Part shown: piece by piece, positions 6,688 through 7,369 of the stretch
Position numbering within the stretch: position 1 is the first letter of the stretch
How the letters are laid out: the number at the start of each line of letters is the position of its first letter
Origin: an uncultured bacterium
GTDB taxonomy: Bacteria > Cyanobacteriota > Vampirovibrionia > Gastranaerophilales > Gastranaerophilaceae
Length of the DNA stretch: 7,369 bases
Assembly (NCBI GenBank): GCA_948742005.1
Contig: CAPYQR010000014.1
Location: 1,264-8,632 of the forward strand
Reading direction: 5' to 3'
Program-made: the position numbers and the translations under genes
Notes under the pieces: model-generated
The model's input: only the letters and a program-made list of their open reading frames with translations
Told to the model about the DNA's origin: nothing
Databases searched by the model: none

Positions 6688-7140
6688 TTAAGCGTAATTT
6701 CCTTTTTCATCATCTTCATCGTCAGCATCTTCATCATCATAATCATCGCTTGATTTTTTTGCTTCCTGCTGCTGATTTAGGGCAATTGCTTTTTCCCAGG
6801 TTGCCTTTAAGTTTTTAAGGTAATTTAACACTTCATCAATTGCTTGAATATCTTTTTTCATGTTTGCATGGACTAATCTTCTTATGAAATATTCATACAA
6901 ACTTGTTAGATTTTCTGCTAATTGCGGCGCAATTTCTCTGTCCAGTGAATCAATAAATTCTTGAATTATTTTTTGTGCACCCATTAAATTATTATGCGAA
7001 GATTCGAAATCTTTTTTATTCAGGGCGATTTTAGCTTTGTTTAAAAATTGAATTGCTCCATCATAGAGCATGATTAAGATTTGCTCTTTTGTAGCGGTTT
7101 CTATACTGGATTTTTGATATTGCTTAACATACTGGTTCAT
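6688..7140 (-). CDS. fliS: Flagellar secretion chaperone FliS
   Basis: Cytoplasmic chaperone that binds the C-terminal part of flagellin, prevents early polymerisation and presents it to the flagellar type III export gate. The 150 residues show the family pattern: YVKQYQKSSIETATKEQIL (4-22) with the conserved start, MLYDGAIQFLNKAK (24-37), AQKIIQEFIDSLDRE (55-69), LAENLTSLYEYFIRRLVHAN (74-93) and VLNYLKNLKATWEKA (104-118), forming the usual four- to five-helix bundle. Residues 130-147 are an extra Asp/Glu-rich tail that makes the protein longer than the typical 120-135 residues. The ATG is 2 nt after the stop of the FlaG-like frame, with a weak AGAAAG upstream. FliS implies that the host makes a flagellar filament, although no flagellin gene is in view. 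Confidence 0.95.
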   Translation of the reverse strand: MNQYVKQYQKSSIETATKEQILIMLYDGAIQFLNKAKIALNKKDFESSHNNLMGAQKIIQEFIDSLDREIAPQLAENLTSLYEYFIRRLVHANMKKDIQAIDEVLNYLKNLKATWEKAIALNQQQEAKKSSDDYDDEDADDEDDEKGNYA

Positions 7141-7142
7141 TT

Positions 7143-7292
7143 TTATTGCTTTCTGTTGATTAATACACCTTTAAAATTCGGCAAATATTTGGTTAAATCT
7201 GCTAATGCTTCAGGGTTGAAGCTTTGTATGATTTTTTGTGAGTTTTTTTCTATAATTAAAATATTATTATTTTTTTCATCAACTTTCAACAT
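7143..7292 (-). CDS. flaG: FlaG-family flagellar protein (short frame; true start uncertain)
   Basis: From the ATG at 7292-7290 the frame gives 49 residues, MLKVDEKNNNILI through FNPEALADLTKYLPNFKGVLINRKQ. This follows the FlaG domain: a 'L-F-V-DE-tn' opening, an 'I-V--D--t-eVIrqiPpEe' middle (here IIEKNSQKIIQSFNPEA) and a 'GLLvD' ending (here GVLIN). FlaG proteins are linked to filament-length or filament assembly control in some bacteria, but their mechanism is poorly known. The ATG has no ribosome-binding site. The same frame stays open upstream to a TAA at 7364-7362, encoding an acidic stretch. The good site AAGAAAGG with ATG at 7351-7349 belongs to a different frame, which ends in TGA at 7288-7286 and overlaps this ATG region. 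The gene may be frameshifted, or coupled to an upstream frame entering from outside the window. Family call fairly likely; start unsure. Confidence 0.6.
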   Translation of the reverse strand: MLKVDEKNNNILIIEKNSQKIIQSFNPEALADLTKYLPNFKGVLINRKQ

Positions 7293-7369
7293 GTATTGAT
7301 TGGAATTTGATAAATCATACTTAATAATTTCTTCATCTTCTTCATAGTCATTTTTCCTTTCTTATTTTT

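Noticed and set aside
7081..7299. Plus-strand hydrophobic frame of 72 codons that could be a small membrane protein.
   Set aside because: It covers the fliS start and the FlaG-like frame on the other strand, both of which have family support, and it lacks a ribosome-binding site.
1..7369. CRISPR array, tRNA or rRNA gene, insertion sequence, integrase or attachment site.
   Set aside because: I found no spaced direct repeats of the right size, cloverleaf, transposase motif or flanking target duplication, and nearly all the window is occupied by supported genes.

Overview
The window is AT-rich (roughly one third G+C by eye) and uses the standard bacterial code. It carries seven protein genes, one cut by the left edge, with very little spacer. 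The likely host is a low-GC, anaerobic, gut-type bacterium that makes flagella. My best guess is the non-photosynthetic cyanobacterial class Vampirovibrionia/Melainabacteria (order Gastranaerophilales). I base this on the low G+C, a free-standing glyQ without glyS next to it (the genes are also apart in Cyanobacteria), and a helical-repeat protein with a short N-terminal 'KISFSG' tag of a kind I associate with that group. Low-GC Firmicutes and Elusimicrobia remain possible, and no marker here settles it.

Region by region: (1) Positions 1-1109 (minus) encode the first 369 residues of an unrecognised, mostly helical protein built from degenerate repeats of about 30 residues. Its start codon lies inside a perfect 12-bp inverted repeat (1099-1126). 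(2) Positions 1127-1241 form the only true intergenic region and should hold two divergent promoters. (3) Positions 1242-6278 (plus) form a tight run, probably one operon: aroF (DAHP synthase, regulatory-domain type), glyQ (glycyl-tRNA synthetase alpha subunit) and two tandem paralogous amino-acid permeases of the CAT/YfnA branch of the APC superfamily. The spacers are 8, 26 and 5 bp. (4) After a 7-bp convergent junction, the minus strand carries a flagellar cluster, read from right to left: a FlaG-like frame, fliS, and a FliT/FlgN-like chaperone.

The plus-strand run joins entry into aromatic amino-acid synthesis, glycine charging and amino-acid uptake or exchange. A common amino-acid supply theme is an inference. 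The flagellar cluster resembles the flaG-fliD-fliS-fliT order of other bacteria with fliD missing.

The most interesting points are: the second permease has Asn in place of both the TM3 Glu and the TM5 Lys that the first permease keeps, which suggests a changed transport mechanism; the uncharacterised repeat protein and its start-codon hairpin; and the FlaG-like frame, whose only good ribosome-binding site and ATG are out of frame with the conserved domain.
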